The notes under the pieces were generated by a model. That model did not search any database, was not told where the DNA came from, and saw only the letters and a list, made by a program, of their open reading frames with translations. A stretch of 64,000 nt of DNA, taken from the NCBI RefSeq assembly GCF_019670125.1, contig NZ_AP023033.1, positions 938,501 to 1,002,500 on the forward strand, given 5' to 3'. Of this stretch, positions 8,261-15,744 are shown piece by piece (position 1 is the first letter of the stretch; each line of letters opens with the position of its first letter). Source of the stretch: Agarivorans aestuarii. GTDB lineage: Bacteria > Pseudomonadota > Gammaproteobacteria > Enterobacterales > Celerinatantimonadaceae. Position numbers and translations under genes: made by a program.

Positions 8261-9461
8261 TATGACCGCTCAGCATCAGCACTTTGATATTGCCATTGTT
8301 GGTGCAGGCATGGCAGGCGCAAGCCTTGCTTTAGCTTTAAGCAATGCTAGTGCTGAACAGCCTTTACGCATTGCGGTTATCGAGGCCGCCGAGCTAAATT
8401 TTGGCCAGCACCCGGGCTTTGATGGTCGCGCTATTGCTTTATCGGCTGGCTCAGAACAGTGGCTAAAACAGCAAAACTTGTGGCAATTTTTAGCGCCACA
8501 TACTTGCGCCATTGAGCATATCCATGTCTCGGATCGCGGCCATTGCGGCTATACCACCTTAAATGCTCAGGAGTATCAGCTTGATGCTCTAGGGCAAGTG
8601 ATAGAGCTAGAACACGCAGGTCGTGAGTTTCACACTCTACTTAGCCAGCGCCAGCAGGTGCAGTTGTTTTGCCCCAACAAGGTAAACAAGATTGAGCAGC
8701 AGTCAGAGCAAGTACTTGTAGAGCTAGATAAGCAGCAAACCATTAGTGCTAGCTTATTAGTGGGCGCAGATGGCGCTGAGTCACTAGTGGGTAAGCAAAT
8801 AGGCAATCAACAGCAACATGATTTTGGCAAGTTTGCCTTAATTGCCAATGTGCAGGCAGAGCAAGATCTCGCAGGTCGCGCTTTTGAACGCTTTACCGAA
8901 GATGGGCCATTAGCGCTATTACCTATGACCGACAATCGTTGGTCGGTAGTTTGGTCACTTAATGGCGAGGATGCTCAGCGCCTGCAAGCGGCCAGTGAGA
9001 ATGAGTTTTTAGCGGAGCTACAGCGCGCTTTTGGTTACCGTGCTGGGCGCTTTATTGGCGTGGGCAAACGCTTTGCCTATCCCTTAGCGCTGCGTTATTA
9101 CCCACGTTTGTTTAGTCACCGTTTATTGGTGCTAGGCAATGCCGCCCATGCGCTGCACCCTATTGCCGGGCAGGGCTTTAATTTAGGGCTGCGTGACGTA
9201 GCGGCTCTGGCGGAACTGATTCAACAGCAGTGGAGCTGCGGCGGCGATTTAGGCGCGCACAGCCTATTAGATGCATATCAACAAGCGCGTGAGCAAGATA
9301 ATGCCCGCACCATTTCCATGACATCTACGCTGGCTAGTTTGTTTGCCAGCAACGACAAAACTTCGGTAGTTCCACGTAACCTTGGCCTTATGGCTATGCA
9401 ACTTTCTCCTCGCTTTAAATCGCTGCTAGCGAAACAAAGCTTAGGTTTATATCTCTCTTAA
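8253..9461 (+). CDS. ubiH: 2-octaprenyl-6-methoxyphenol hydroxylase UbiH
   Basis: UbiH is an FAD monooxygenase that hydroxylates an aromatic ring intermediate in ubiquinone synthesis. The product shows the Rossmann FAD motif DIAIVGAGMAGASLALAL near residue 14, a GADGAES motif, and the second FAD/ribityl motif LGNAAHALHPIAGQGFNLGLRD. Its length (402) is usual. The ATG at 8253 overlaps the end of pepP; an ATG three codons later is an alternative. Gene order pepP-ubiH-ubiI identifies it as UbiH rather than a related paralogue. Confidence 0.92.
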   Translation: MASMTAQHQHFDIAIVGAGMAGASLALALSNASAEQPLRIAVIEAAELNFGQHPGFDGRAIALSAGSEQWLKQQNLWQFLAPHTCAIEHIHVSDRGHCGYTTLNAQEYQLDALGQVIELEHAGREFHTLLSQRQQVQLFCPNKVNKIEQQSEQVLVELDKQQTISASLLVGADGAESLVGKQIGNQQQHDFGKFALIANVQAEQDLAGRAFERFTEDGPLALLPMTDNRWSVVWSLNGEDAQRLQAASENEFLAELQRAFGYRAGRFIGVGKRFAYPLALRYYPRLFSHRLLVLGNAAHALHPIAGQGFNLGLRDVAALAELIQQQWSCGGDLGAHSLLDAYQQAREQDNARTISMTSTLASLFASNDKTSVVPRNLGLMAMQLSPRFKSLLAKQSLGLYLS

Positions 9462-9480
9462 CAAGCACTAGGACAGGCAA

Positions 9481-10689
9481 ATGCAAGCGGTTGATTTAAC
9501 AATTATTGGTGGTGGAATGGTAGGTTTGGCCTTAGCCAGTGCACTGGCCGACAGCTCGTTGCGTATTGCCATTGTTGAACCCAAACCCTCGCAGCCGCCA
9601 GAGCTGAGCGAATACAGCTTGCGGGTGAGTGCACTTAGTTTGTCTTCTCAACAGTTTTTACAATCGCTAGGAGTATGGCAAAGCATAGTAGAGCAGCGAG
9701 TCGCACCTTATAACGACATGCAAGTTTGGGAGCACGACAGCTTTGCTAAGATTCGTTTTCAAGCAGAAAAGATGATGGTGCCAAACATTGGTCACATTGT
9801 AGAAAACGACATTATTCGTCACGCCTTATGGCAACAAGTTAGCCAGCAGAGCAATGTCACTATTATTGAGCAGGCAGTAGACAAATTGCACCGCGGCGAT
9901 AGTGAATCATGGTTAAGCTTTGCCAATGGCCAAGGTCTAAGCTCTAAACTGCTGGTGGCGGCAGATGGCGCAAACTCTTGGTTGCGCCAACAACTAGATA
10001 TCCCTCTTACCTATTGGGATTACCAGCACACTGCCATTGTGGCCACCATTAAAACCGCTGAACCACACCAAGATTGTGCCCGCCAAATATTTACCCCAGA
10101 AGGTCCCTTAGCCTTTTTACCCTTAAGCGATGCCAATACCTGTTCGATTGTTTGGTCGGTTTCACCCGACAGAGCGGCAGAGCTGCAAGCCATGAGTGAG
10201 GCCGAGTTTAATAAGCAACTTACTATGGCCTTTGATAATCGCTTAGGTCTGTGTGAGCGAGTAGGTGAGTGCGCTGGCTTCCCACTGCGAATGCGTTATG
10301 CACGCGATTTTGCCGGTAAAGGTTTTGCCCTTATTGGCGATGCCGCCCACACCATTCACCCCTTAGCTGGGCAGGGTGTAAACCTAGGGTTAATGGATGC
10401 TGCCGCGCTGGCACAAGAGCTAATAGCTTTGCAACAAGCAGGCAAGAGCATTAACGACTACGCCAATCTACGCCACTTTGAGCGCTGGCGTAAAAGCGAA
10501 GCCAGCCAAATGATCGCCTCAATGGAATTGTTTAAGCGCTTATTTGGCAATACCAATCCTGCACTTAAACTGCTGCGCGGAGTAGGCATGAGCTTGGTGG
10601 ATAAAGCTGAACCGCTTAAGCAACAAGCGATGCGTCGGGCCTTGGGTTTAGAAGGTGACCTGCCTAAGCGAGCCAACTGTAAAGTCTAA
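9481..10689 (+). CDS. ubiI: FAD-dependent 2-octaprenylphenol hydroxylase UbiI
   Basis: UbiI (formerly VisC) hydroxylates C5 of the ring in ubiquinone synthesis. The 402-residue product has LTIIGGGMVGLALASAL at its N-terminus, VAADGANSWLR in the middle, and ALIGDAAHTIHPLAGQGVNLGLMD, all conserved in the UbiH/UbiF/UbiI family. It lies 19 bases after ubiH and is the last gene before a strong hairpin terminator. UbiI rather than UbiF is chosen from the usual gene order beside pepP and ubiH. Confidence 0.9.
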   Translation: MQAVDLTIIGGGMVGLALASALADSSLRIAIVEPKPSQPPELSEYSLRVSALSLSSQQFLQSLGVWQSIVEQRVAPYNDMQVWEHDSFAKIRFQAEKMMVPNIGHIVENDIIRHALWQQVSQQSNVTIIEQAVDKLHRGDSESWLSFANGQGLSSKLLVAADGANSWLRQQLDIPLTYWDYQHTAIVATIKTAEPHQDCARQIFTPEGPLAFLPLSDANTCSIVWSVSPDRAAELQAMSEAEFNKQLTMAFDNRLGLCERVGECAGFPLRMRYARDFAGKGFALIGDAAHTIHPLAGQGVNLGLMDAAALAQELIALQQAGKSINDYANLRHFERWRKSEASQMIASMELFKRLFGNTNPALKLLRGVGMSLVDKAEPLKQQAMRRALGLEGDLPKRANCKV

Positions 10690-10693
10690 GCTT

Positions 10694-10728
10694 TAGCGCT
10701 GACACTTAGAGAAAGTGCCAGCGCTTTT
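10694..10728 (+). terminator. Terminator after ubiI, probably bidirectional
   Basis: AGCGCTG(A)CACTT and AAGTG(C)CAGCGCT form a long stem with an AGAGA loop, followed by TTTT. It lies between the convergent ubiI and the secreted protein gene at 10740-11138. Confidence 0.75.
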
Positions 10729-10739
10729 GGTTGCTAAGC

Positions 10740-11138
10740 TTATTGGTCGCGTGGCTTACTGCGCTTCATAATCGCCGAGAACTGGTCACCACTGGTATTG
10801 GCAGATACCAATATCCAACCTGATTGATTCAAGTGATTAAGTGCATCCATCGGTGAGTTAAAAGCAATTACTTTGCCCTGGTTATCTCGCAATAGATCTT
10901 TGTTTTTTATGCCAATCTCTAAAGCTTGGCCAAAGTCTACTTCAACCTTCCACTTGGTTAAGCTCAGTAGTTTTCCTTTGGCCACCACCATGGCGTACTC
11001 CTCGCCGGTTTGTAGCTGGTGCGTTTCTTCGGCTTGTACACTTAAAGACAAGATAAACATGCCAAACATCGCGGCTAGTAAAGCTCTTATTATTGCCGTT
11101 TTATATCGAATGCTCTTATTCAATTGTTGCGAATTCAT
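10740..11138 (-). CDS. Secreted hypothetical protein
   Basis: This 132-residue protein has a hydrophobic segment at about residues 18-34 ending in SVQAEE, a likely signal peptide with cleavage after VQA. The mature part is about 95 residues and soluble, with an FNSPMDALNHLNQSGW segment. I do not recognise the family. It lies 15 bases downstream of the serine hydrolase gene on the same strand and is probably in the same operon. A periplasmic role beside the hydrolase is an inference from position. Confidence 0.65.
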   Translation of the reverse strand: MNSQQLNKSIRYKTAIIRALLAAMFGMFILSLSVQAEETHQLQTGEEYAMVVAKGKLLSLTKWKVEVDFGQALEIGIKNKDLLRDNQGKVIAFNSPMDALNHLNQSGWILVSANTSGDQFSAIMKRSKPRDQ

Positions 11139-11153
11139 GGAGTGCTCCTAGGC

Positions 11154-12344
11154 CTATTTACGTAGCAGTTCGATAATGTCGTAAGCTGCTTGGTAGAGCT
11201 TGTTAAAGTGCTCGTAAGGCGCTGGCAATTCACTGGCGATGCGGCTGTTAATCGCGATAATGGTGCCAGACTCTGGATCAGCCCAAATAAGTTGTCCGCC
11301 CCAACCGCTGTGGCCCAAGCCATATTTGTTCATAATTGCCGATTTGTAATAGCGAGACTCAATGGCGGTAAGCTCTGCAGGCACTACCTCTCCGTCTTTC
11401 TTAGCTTGTTTAATATCTTGTTTTACAGCTTTGCTATCTTCAATGAGCAAGCGGCCATAGCGGGCAAAGTCTAAGCTAGCCGACATCAACGATGCGCCAA
11501 TCATCGGAACACCTTCAAAGTCGGTGCCCATGTAAACGGTTTGCTCTCCGCCAATATCGTGCATTAGTTCGCGCACCAACTGGTCGGCAGGTGTGTTAGT
11601 GGCAGCCTCAAGAATCAGCATTAGTACGTTGGTATTAATGGTGGCGTAATTGGCCATTTTCCCTTTCCACTCATTGCTGGGGCCCATGGCGCCAATTTCA
11701 TTGGCAAACTCGCGTAGGGTTTTGCGCTGGTCGTTACGTTGTAGGCCTATGACTCGCTCATCTTCATCAAACATTTTTAGCGCTTCTGGGTCACCGGTGT
11801 ATGCCGCTAGCTCAGAAATATCATGGTTTACCGCCATGTTTGCAACATCGCCTACGGTGCGGCCTCTAAAGCCTGCGCCAATCTCTGGCAGGTATTTTTC
11901 TACCTTGTCATCCAAGCTGATTTTTTGGGCTTTAAGGGCGCGGTTTAGCAATATATACCCCATCGACTTAGTCGAAGACTGGTCCGAGTAAATGCTATTG
12001 CGATCACTATCGCGGTAGTGCTCTAGCATTACATCGCCATGCTGGTTCATCACTACTATGCTGGCCACCGCCGGGTGGTTAATGATTCTGGCTACCGAGT
12101 CAATTTCATGAATCTCGTAATGGCGCTTTTGGTGATTAATGCGAAAGCTGTCTTGCGCGTTAACGGCCATTACGTTGGGGGTGATTGACGGCAAGTTTAT
12201 TAGGCCTTCGGCGCGTTGCTGTTGCCAAGTATCAATAGTTAATGGCGTTAAGTTAGAAGGTGCAGCACTTACACCAATGCTGAGAATGGCTGCAGCGGCT
12301 AAGCTCGCGATAAAAGCGGTTTTAAGTGTTTTGCTATTTGTCAT
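11154..12344 (-). CDS. Secreted serine hydrolase, beta-lactamase class C fold
   Basis: The 396-residue protein has a signal peptide (hydrophobic 9-27, ending VSAAP). It carries a penicillin-binding-protein-like active site: the SxxK motif S123-S-T-K126, a YATINTNVL segment matching the tyrosine motif of this fold, and a HSGWGGQ block in the place of the KTG/HxG motif. Such proteins include esterases, 6-aminohexanoate-dimer hydrolases and D-aminopeptidases. The substrate cannot be read from sequence. The promoter region (12345-12541) holds three copies, two of them perfect, of a TTCRTAWTAYGAA-like palindrome also found in front of the PagL-like and XRE genes, so the gene is likely regulated by that XRE protein. 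Confidence 0.8.
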   Translation of the reverse strand: MTNSKTLKTAFIASLAAAAILSIGVSAAPSNLTPLTIDTWQQQRAEGLINLPSITPNVMAVNAQDSFRINHQKRHYEIHEIDSVARIINHPAVASIVVMNQHGDVMLEHYRDSDRNSIYSDQSSTKSMGYILLNRALKAQKISLDDKVEKYLPEIGAGFRGRTVGDVANMAVNHDISELAAYTGDPEALKMFDEDERVIGLQRNDQRKTLREFANEIGAMGPSNEWKGKMANYATINTNVLMLILEAATNTPADQLVRELMHDIGGEQTVYMGTDFEGVPMIGASLMSASLDFARYGRLLIEDSKAVKQDIKQAKKDGEVVPAELTAIESRYYKSAIMNKYGLGHSGWGGQLIWADPESGTIIAINSRIASELPAPYEHFNKLYQAAYDIIELLRK

Positions 12345-12431
12345 GGTTATTCACCTTATGGTTTGGCGAATCCTGCCTAGGGTTAACAGCTTGTTCCTCA
12401 AGCTGCAAAGTTGTGTTGTTGTTTCAATGTC

Positions 12432-12444
12432 TTCATATTACGCA
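12432..12444. promoter_or_regulatory. Imperfect operator copy (TTCATATTACGCA)
   Basis: This 13-mer differs at one position from the palindrome TTCRTAWTAYGAA seen twice more in this promoter region and again at 13190. It is a weaker candidate binding site. Confidence 0.35.
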
Positions 12445-12452
12445 ATGCTAAT

Positions 12453-12465
12453 TTCATAATATGAA
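12453..12465. promoter_or_regulatory. Perfect palindrome TTCATAATATGAA
   Basis: Six-base arms around a central A. The same 13 bases occur at 13190-13202 upstream of the PagL-like gene and the XRE regulator. It lies about 110 bp before the start of the serine hydrolase gene and is a likely operator. Confidence 0.6.
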
Positions 12466-12481
12466 CTCTGAACTTTGTCGA

Positions 12482-12496
12482 TTTCGTAATACGAAA
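12482..12496. promoter_or_regulatory. Perfect palindrome TTTCGTAATACGAAA
   Basis: Seven-base arms around a central A, of the same form as the palindrome at 12453, with the centres 30 bp (about three helical turns) apart. This spacing would put two bound dimers on one face of the DNA. Confidence 0.6.
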
Positions 12497-12541
12497 AGAG
12501 CCGATTACTTTTAATTCATCGCGGTACTGGCAAGCTAGGGT

Positions 12542-13129
12542 TTAGAATTTACGGCCAAGACTAAGGCTAAAGGGCACATCAAAACCGGGATTAGGAGGAA
12601 GCAAATCGGCGTTAGAAAGGTGACGCCAAGAAAAGCTAAGCTCCCACTGTCTGTTCTCTCCAAAATAAGCGCCAAAGCTAATGAAGTCGTTAAACAGAAA
12701 CCGCGAGCCTTGCTCTTGATAGCCCAACTTATTGGATGACATGATGGAAGGCCCAGCAGTAAAGCCGAAATATGGGTCGAAGCTATCGCGAGCTTTTAAG
12801 TTGTAACGAATGGTGGGAAGTATTGAGTACACATCTACTTCACTGTTTTGTTCAACATCGCTCACCAAGTGGCTGTAGCCCACACCCAGCAGTAATTGCC
12901 AGCGCTCATTCTCGCCAAAGCGGCGATCCCAAAAGGTGTAACTAAGATCAAATACCGCGTTGTTTTGTCGATCAACATTGGCGCCTACTTGCGGGCCATA
13001 GCCCACGCCAATGTTTAATTGTTTGGCGGGCAACTCAACACTTAATAGCATTAAACACAGCCAGGCTAAGCTGGTCGTTAGTTTTTGGCCTTTAGCCTTG
13101 GAAGGGGAAAGTAATGCAACTTGCTGCAT
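12542..13129 (-). CDS. PagL-like lipid A 3-O-deacylase (acyloxyacyl hydrolase)
   Basis: PagL proteins are small outer-membrane barrels that remove the 3-O acyl chain of lipid A. The 195-residue product has a hydrophobic signal-like segment (about 18-34), beta-barrel character and a C-terminal Phe. Near the end, SWRHLSNADLLPPNPGFD contains the PagL catalytic His and Ser (H-x-S) with an acidic residue 14 positions after the His, where PagL has Glu. The start may be a few codons inside the predicted frame because the first 17 residues are polar and basic. It is divergent from the XRE regulator gene, with an operator palindrome between them. Confidence 0.75.
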   Translation of the reverse strand: MQQVALLSPSKAKGQKLTTSLAWLCLMLLSVELPAKQLNIGVGYGPQVGANVDRQNNAVFDLSYTFWDRRFGENERWQLLLGVGYSHLVSDVEQNSEVDVYSILPTIRYNLKARDSFDPYFGFTAGPSIMSSNKLGYQEQGSRFLFNDFISFGAYFGENRQWELSFSWRHLSNADLLPPNPGFDVPFSLSLGRKF

Positions 13130-13189
13130 AAATGCTGCCTCATGGTGGTTGTTTAAAGCCTTCTGAGGGCAACTCTAGATAATTCTATT

Positions 13190-13202
13190 TTCATAATATG
13201 AA
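13190..13202. promoter_or_regulatory. Perfect palindrome TTCATAATATGAA
   Basis: This copy is identical to the one at 12453 and sits between the divergent PagL-like and XRE genes, about 60 bp from the former and 50 bp from the latter. It is a likely XRE binding site. Confidence 0.6.
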
Positions 13203-13249
13203 CAAAGGACTAAGCTGTATTTCATATAGTGTAAAAAGAGCAAAGGCAA

Positions 13250-13657
13250 ATGGCGGAATTGAATACCGAAGGTTTTGAGTTTTTTGGCGAAGATGAACAG
13301 CGCTTTAGAATGATGCTGATAGAACGCATCGAAGCTTACATGGTGCATAACAACATGAGCAAAAGTGCTTTGGCTGACAAAGCCAATATTGGCAAAACCG
13401 CTTTTTATAGCAAAATGGATAAGCAACAGGGCAGCCAATTTACCGTGTCTGACTTATTTCGTTTGGGCAAAGTCTTAGACGTAAGCATTTTGCAGTTCTT
13501 TCCAGTTGATGAAATAGACCGTATTCACGGTGGCCAACTGGCTGTGCCTGCTAGTGTGCTTAGTTTAATGGATGAAATGATGAGCATGCCCAATGAAGAC
13601 ATCGAGTTGCTGCACTCTTTAATGCAAACCCTGCGAAAGCATCAACGCATAAGCTAA
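13250..13657 (+). CDS. XRE-like helix-turn-helix regulator
   Basis: The 135-residue protein has a helix-turn-helix at about residues 25-75 (MSKSALADKANIGKTAFYSKM, then FTVSDLFRLGKVLDVSILQFFP), typical of the lambda-repressor/XRE class. The C-terminal tail is short and helical, with no recognisable ligand domain. It is divergent from the PagL-like gene. The matching palindromes here and before the serine hydrolase suggest a small local regulon of envelope genes including its own promoter. This is an inference. Confidence 0.75.
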   Translation: MAELNTEGFEFFGEDEQRFRMMLIERIEAYMVHNNMSKSALADKANIGKTAFYSKMDKQQGSQFTVSDLFRLGKVLDVSILQFFPVDEIDRIHGGQLAVPASVLSLMDEMMSMPNEDIELLHSLMQTLRKHQRIS

Positions 13658-14070
13658 GCTGTTAACACTCTCTTCGTTTAAATATTGAACAGGTACCAAT
13701 GGCTTAATTTTGCTAATTGAAGCGCTTAAACAGGTGATTTATTTTTATTAAGTTTTTTCTTGTGGATTAGTTTAACTAATGATTGGCGGTTTTGAGTCGG
13801 CCTTTTAAATTGTGGTTATGTTTGCGTAGGCTAGCAATAATTAGTGAATAACTAAGATTTGGCTTGGTTTGTTGGTGTTTTTTGCTGTTTTGGGGCGTTT
13901 TTAGCTAAAGCTTGTCACCACGCTGTTGAAGGGATGTAAGTAAATTGTGCAGCTTATAGATTAGCTCAGCTTGTGATTGGTGCTTTCTTGTTGCGCACAT
14001 CTCGCTATAATTGTTCAGCATTGGCAGGGGGAGTTTATCCTTCGCGTCCTCATAATAAAGGGATCAGCAC
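13658..14070. other. Intergenic region upstream of gcvT, 413 bp
   Basis: No gene was found. I looked for the tandem glycine riboswitch that precedes gcvT in Vibrio and related bacteria and did not find its conserved core. A TATAAT at 14006-14011 fits a -10 element about 60 bp before gcvT, but no good -35 is present, so an activator may be needed. An AAGGGATC ribosome-binding site precedes the gcvT ATG. The rest is AT-rich spacer. Confidence 0.5.
14006..14011 (+). promoter_or_regulatory. Candidate -10 element of the gcv promoter
   Basis: A consensus TATAAT lies 60 bases before the gcvT start codon. The -35 region is poor, which would fit activator-dependent control such as that by GcvA in E. 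coli; no binding site was identified. Confidence 0.4.
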
Positions 14071-15162
14071 ATGACACAGCAAACGGTACTTCATCAAGCG
14101 CACCTCGACGCAGGCGCAAAGTTAGTGGATTTTCACGGCTGGGAAATGCCGATTAACTACGGCTCACAAATCGAAGAGCACCACGCTGTTCGCCAAGCCG
14201 CTGGCATGTTTGATGTATCCCACATGACCATTGTTGATGTGCAGGGCGAGCAAGCCCAAGCTTTTCTTCGAAAACTATTAGCTAACGACGTGGCCAAACT
14301 TACCGTTAAAGGTAAAGCGCTTTACGGCGGCATGTTAAACCATGAAGGCGGCGTGATTGACGACCTTATTACCTATTACTTTAGCGAAACCGATTACCGC
14401 TTAGTGGTTAACTCGGCTACGCGCGAAAAAGATCTAGCGTGGATCAACCAACAAGCCAGTGATTTTGCAGTAAGCATTACCGAGCGCCCAGAGCTAGCGA
14501 TGATAGCGGTACAAGGCCCACAGGCTAAAAAGCTGACTTCTGCGGTATTAGACAATGACCAAAACCTCGCTATCGAAGGTATGAAGCCGTTCTTTGGTGT
14601 ACAAGCTGGCGACTTATTTATTGCGACAACTGGTTATACCGGTGAGCAAGGCTACGAAATTGTGGTACCGCAAGATAAAGCGGTAGCGCTTTGGAAAGCC
14701 CTAGAAGCGCAAGGTGTACAACCTTGTGGTTTAGGCGCGCGCGATACCCTGCGTTTAGAAGCAGGCATGAATTTATATGGTCAAGACATGGACGAGGGCG
14801 TATCACCGCTGGCGGCAAACATGGGCTGGACCATTGCATGGGCACCTGAAGACCGCGACTTTATTGGTCGTAAAGCGTTAGAAGCACAAAAAGCTGAAGG
14901 CACCGACAAGCTGGTAGGTTTAGTTATGGAAACCAAAGGCGTAATGCGTGCAGGCCAAGCGGTTACCGTTGTGAATGAATATGGTGAAGCCTTACCTGGC
15001 GTTGTCACCAGTGGCACTTTTTCTCCTACTTTGGGTCAAAGTATTGCGCTGGCTCGTATCGCCAATTGCGACGTTGAAGAAGCCTTAGTGGAAATGCGCA
15101 AAAAACAGGTTAAAGTGAAAGTAGTAAAACCTGTATTTGTGCGTAATGGCGCCAAAGTGTAA
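14071..15162 (+). CDS. gcvT: Glycine cleavage system T protein (aminomethyltransferase)
   Basis: GcvT moves the methylene group from the aminomethyl-lipoyl arm of GcvH to tetrahydrofolate and releases ammonia. The 363-residue product matches the family in length and shows the N-terminal [13 protein letters not shown]...MFDVSHM block, the folate-site segment GYTGEQGYE, and [20 protein letters not shown]. It is the first gene of gcvT-gcvH-gcvP and acts in the cytoplasm. Confidence 0.95.
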   Translation: MTQQTVLHQAHLDAGAKLVDFHGWEMPINYGSQIEEHHAVRQAAGMFDVSHMTIVDVQGEQAQAFLRKLLANDVAKLTVKGKALYGGMLNHEGGVIDDLITYYFSETDYRLVVNSATREKDLAWINQQASDFAVSITERPELAMIAVQGPQAKKLTSAVLDNDQNLAIEGMKPFFGVQAGDLFIATTGYTGEQGYEIVVPQDKAVALWKALEAQGVQPCGLGARDTLRLEAGMNLYGQDMDEGVSPLAANMGWTIAWAPEDRDFIGRKALEAQKAEGTDKLVGLVMETKGVMRAGQAVTVVNEYGEALPGVVTSGTFSPTLGQSIALARIANCDVEEALVEMRKKQVKVKVVKPVFVRNGAKV

Positions 15163-15240
15163 GCCCCAATAATCGAATTTTGTTTGTAGATTTAACTTTA
15201 AATTAAAACCTTAAGTAAGAACTTATAGAGGAAAGGAATT

Positions 15241-15633
15241 ATGGCTAATATCCCTGCCGAACTGCGTTATGCCAGTACTCACGAATGGGTACGTTCAGAA
15301 GGCGATGGCGTATACACCGTTGGCATTAGTGAGCACGCGCAAGAGCTACTAGGCGACATGGTATTTATTGACTTACCAGACGTAGGCGACGAGATTGACG
15401 CAGGCGATGACTGCGCAGTGGCGGAGTCGGTTAAAGCCGCCTCAGACATCTACGCACCAGTAAGCGGCGAAGTAGTAGAGATTAACGACGAGCTAGAAGA
15501 TTCACCCGAGCAAGTAAACAGCGATGCTTACGGTGATGGTTGGATGTTTAAAGTTAAAGTGAGCGACGAAAGCGAGCTAGAGAACTTACTCTCGGCCGAA
15601 GATTACGCCGCCACTATCGAAGAAGATGAATAA
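15241..15633 (+). CDS. gcvH: Glycine cleavage system H protein
   Basis: GcvH is the lipoylated shuttle of the glycine cleavage system. The 130-residue product has the family's usual length. The lipoyl site is Lys65 in [10 protein letters not shown]. An AGAGGAAAGG ribosome-binding site lies a few bases before the ATG. It is 78 bases after gcvT and 111 bases before gcvP, with a hairpin terminator between gcvH and gcvP. Confidence 0.96.
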   Translation: MANIPAELRYASTHEWVRSEGDGVYTVGISEHAQELLGDMVFIDLPDVGDEIDAGDDCAVAESVKAASDIYAPVSGEVVEINDELEDSPEQVNSDAYGDGWMFKVKVSDESELENLLSAEDYAATIEEDE

Positions 15634-15648
15634 GCTTTGATCAAAAAT

Positions 15649-15676
15649 GCGCTCCGCTAGTCGGGGCGCTTTTTTT
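15649..15676 (+). terminator. Intrinsic terminator between gcvH and gcvP
   Basis: GCGCTCCG and CGGGGCGC form an eight-pair stem around CTAGT, followed by seven T. It is a strong rho-independent terminator signature inside an operon and should reduce gcvP transcript relative to gcvT and gcvH, unless gcvP has its own promoter. Confidence 0.75.
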
Positions 15677-15744
15677 GTCCGTAACACAACAATAAACCCG
15701 ACTAAACGCAACGCATTTTGTTTCAGTAATACAGGAATAGTTTA

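Noticed and set aside
13658-14070. Glycine riboswitch upstream of gcvT
   Set aside because: The conserved aptamer core was not found, although the position would be right. The region may be controlled by a protein instead.
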